Positions 35,424 to 37,534 of a DNA stretch of 37,534 nucleotides are shown piece by piece (the first letter of the stretch is position 1; every line of letters starts with the position of its first letter). Position numbers and translations under genes: made by a program. The stretch comes from an uncultured Clostridia bacterium (GTDB taxonomy: Bacteria > Bacillota > Clostridia > Christensenellales > Borkfalkiaceae), in the NCBI GenBank assembly GCA_947627015.1, contig CANQUL010000007.1:1-37534 (forward strand). Direction: 5' to 3'. The notes under the pieces were generated by a model, which saw only the letters and a program-made list of their open reading frames with translations, made no database searches and had not been told where the DNA came from.

Positions 35424-35491
35424 TTTGGCGGGTACATTTCATTGAACAAAAGCAAGATTCAAGGGGATTTTCGAAAAAACTGCGGATTTGC

Positions 35492-35520
35492 TTGACATCC
35501 CATCCGGAATATACTATACT
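35492..35520 (+). promoter_or_regulatory. Promoter of the XRE-cupin regulator
   Basis: TTGACA-N17-TATACT. Confidence 0.8.
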
Positions 35521-35630
35521 GCTTTACGTTCGCAGTTTATTTTTATTAAACTTTTGGTTTAGAATTGCGAGAGTTTCGTAAAAATAGGCCGAAAGTTTAC
35601 AAATACGAAACCGATCCGGGGAGAACGACT

Positions 35631-36164
35631 ATGGAATTGGGCACAAAACTCAGAGATATGCGTCAGAAAAAGGGCCTCACGCAGGAGGAACTCGCCGACC
35701 GCTGCGAGCTCACGAAGGGATACATTTCCCAGCTCGAAAACGATCTGACGAGCCCCTCCATCGCCACGCTCGTGGACCTTCTCAATGCTCTCGGTTCCAG
35801 CCTCGGCGACTTCTTCCACGAAGAACAGGAGGAAAAACTCGTATTTCCCGAGGCGGAATTCATCGAAAAACAGTCGGACGGCATGGTCTGGAACTGGGTC
35901 ATCCCCAATGCGCAGAAGAACATGATGGAGCCCGTTCTGGTCTCGCTCGACCCCGGTGCGTCCACCCAACCGGACTTCCCCCACGAGGGCGAAGAATTCG
36001 GCTTTGTGCTCGAAGGAAAGATCGACCTCGTCCGGGCGGGAAAGAGCCATATCGCAAAGAAGGGCGAGAGCTTTTACTTCACGGCGGACAAGGAACACTT
36101 CATCGTCAACCGAGGAAAGAGCAAGGCACGGTTTTTGTGGATCTCGACGCCGCCGAACTTCTGA
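35631..36164 (+). CDS. XRE-family regulator with C-terminal cupin domain (PuuR-like)
   Basis: LGTKLRDMRQKKGLTQEELADRCELTKGYISQLENDLTSPSIATL HTH; EGEEFGFVLEGKIDLVRAGKSHIAKKGESFYF cupin. Confidence 0.92.
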   Translation: MELGTKLRDMRQKKGLTQEELADRCELTKGYISQLENDLTSPSIATLVDLLNALGSSLGDFFHEEQEEKLVFPEAEFIEKQSDGMVWNWVIPNAQKNMMEPVLVSLDPGASTQPDFPHEGEEFGFVLEGKIDLVRAGKSHIAKKGESFYFTADKEHFIVNRGKSKARFLWISTPPNF

Positions 36165-36266
36165 TTTTTCGAAGTTTGCGTAGTTCTATGTCTCACATAA
36201 TACTATTAAAACGACCGATTTTTACGAAAATCGAGCGATAAAGTACCCAAAAGAGGAGGTTCGCCC

Positions 36267-37534
36267 GTGGCAGAACACATCATCGAACTCAAAAACGTTA
36301 CCAAGTACTATGACGACAACCTCGTCATCGACGACGTAAGTTTTTACGTGAACAAGGGAGAATTCATCACCTTCCTCGGTCCGTCCGGCTGCGGCAAGAC
36401 CACGACGCTCCGGATGATCGCCGGGTTCGATCTCCCCACGAGCGGACAGATCCTTCTCGACGGAAAGGACATCTCCCTGCTTCCGCCCAACAAGCGGCCC
36501 GTCAATACCGTCTTTCAGCGGTATGCCCTCTTCCCCCACCTCAATGTGTTCGAAAACATCGCCTTCGGCCTCAAGTGCAAGACGGTGCTGAATACCTATG
36601 AGAACGACAAGGGCGAGACGTACACGCGGAAGGAAAAGCTCTCCAAGAAAGTGATCGCCGAAAAGGTCGGGCGCGCCCTCGAGATCGTGGACCTCGAAGG
36701 ATTCGAAAAGCGTTCCATCTCCACGCTGTCGGGCGGCCAGCAGCAGCGCGTCGCCATTGCACGCGCCATCGTCAACGAACCCGAGATCCTTCTGCTCGAC
36801 GAGCCCCTCGGCGCACTCGATCTCAAGATGCGCAAGGAGATGCAGATCGAGCTCAAAGAGATGCACCGCCGCCTCGGCATCACCTTCATCTATGTGACGC
36901 ACGACCAGGAGGAGGCGCTCACGATGTCCGATACCATCGTGGTCATGTCGGATGGCATCGTGCAGCAGATCGGCACACCCAAGGGCATTTACGACGAACC
37001 CGCCAACACCTTCGTGGCCGACTTCATCGGCGAAAGCAACATTTTGAGCGGCACGGTCACGGGCGACAAACGGGTGAAATTCTGCGGAAAGACCTTCGAC
37101 TGCCTCGACGAATTCGAAAAGAATGAGCTGGTAGATGTGGTCGTTCGCCCCGAAGATATCCACATGTGCGCCCCCGAGGAGGGCCAGCTCAAGGGCAAGG
37201 TGCTCTCCGTTGTATTCAAGGGCATCCACTATGAGATCACCGTGCAGGTGGGAAAATACGAGCTCGTGGTGCAGAGCACCGAAAGTAGAAAAGAGGGCGA
37301 GCACATCGGGCTCACCATCTCTCCCGACGGCATCCACCTCATGAAGCCAAAATACACCAAAAACGTCTTCGACGGCGTCATCACCAAGCACAACACGGTG
37401 GAATTCGCCGACGGCGAATTCGATTGTGACGTCACCCAGCTCTACCCCGGCAGCCATCTCGACGAGGAGGAATACCTCGTTCTGCCCACGGGCGAGCGGC
37501 TTGACCTCACCGGCGAAGAAGTCAGTGTGGAAGT
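36267..37534 (+). CDS. potA: Spermidine/putrescine ABC transporter ATP-binding protein (runs off window end)
   Basis: GTG start after [76 protein letters not shown]-terminal TOBE region. Absent from the ORF track because it is open at the window end. Confidence 0.95.
   Translation, partial: MAEHIIELKNVTKYYDDNLVIDDVSFYVNKGEFITFLGPSGCGKTTTLRMIAGFDLPTSGQILLDGKDISLLPPNKRPVNTVFQRYALFPHLNVFENIAFGLKCKTVLNTYENDKGETYTRKEKLSKKVIAEKVGRALEIVDLEGFEKRSISTLSGGQQQRVAIARAIVNEPEILLLDEPLGALDLKMRKEMQIELKEMHRRLGITFIYVTHDQEEALTMSDTIVVMSDGIVQQIGTPKGIYDEPANTFVADFIGESNILSGTVTGDKRVKFCGKTFDCLDEFEKNELVDVVVRPEDIHMCAPEEGQLKGKVLSVVFKGIHYEITVQVGKYELVVQSTESRKEGEHIGLTISPDGIHLMKPKYTKNVFDGVITKHNTVEFADGEFDCDVTQLYPGSHLDEEEYLVLPTGERLDLTGEEVSVE

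Noticed and set aside
35330-35430. Repeat-rich stretch that could suggest a small RNA or CRISPR-like repeat
   Set aside because: Explained by two consecutive intrinsic terminators after rpsT.
36222-37457. 411-aa minus-strand ORF
   Set aside because: Shadow of potA, which is unmistakable on the plus strand but missing from the ORF track because it lacks a stop in the window.

Overview
The window looks like chromosomal DNA from a fairly GC-rich Firmicutes/Clostridia-type bacterium (taxonomy is inferred). Almost all of it is coding. The core is a minus-strand dcw cluster (mraZ-rsmH-ftsL-ftsI/PBP-murE-mraY-murD-ftsW-murA-ftsQ, then a separately promoted ftsA-ftsZ). It lacks murG, murC and murB locally and has murI directly upstream. 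Around it are hom-coaX-ECF S component, NUDIX, sdaA, HAD, lgt-CPBP, an ABC importer operon led by a TM1266-type regulator, a two-component system with an uncharacterised exported membrane protein, a radical-SAM/DUF4130 DNA-metabolism pair, an asparagine-synthase-like/cytidylyltransferase/LicD trio next to tRNA-Leu(UAG), rpsT, and an XRE-cupin regulator followed by a potA start. No mobile element, CRISPR array or rRNA was seen. The most interesting signals are non-coding: (i) a leader with mutually exclusive antiterminator/terminator pairing upstream of the TM1266-ABC operon (11612-11714); (ii) a second leader with alternative pairing upstream of the ECF/coaX operon; (iii) tandem 10-bp boxes and a 13-bp long-range inverted repeat at murI/mraZ; (iv) 11-bp-phased direct repeats upstream of the response regulator; (v) a shared 12-mer upstream of the XRE regulator and potA. 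The ORF track omits the two genes cut by the window edges (hom and potA) and contains many long antisense artefact ORFs.
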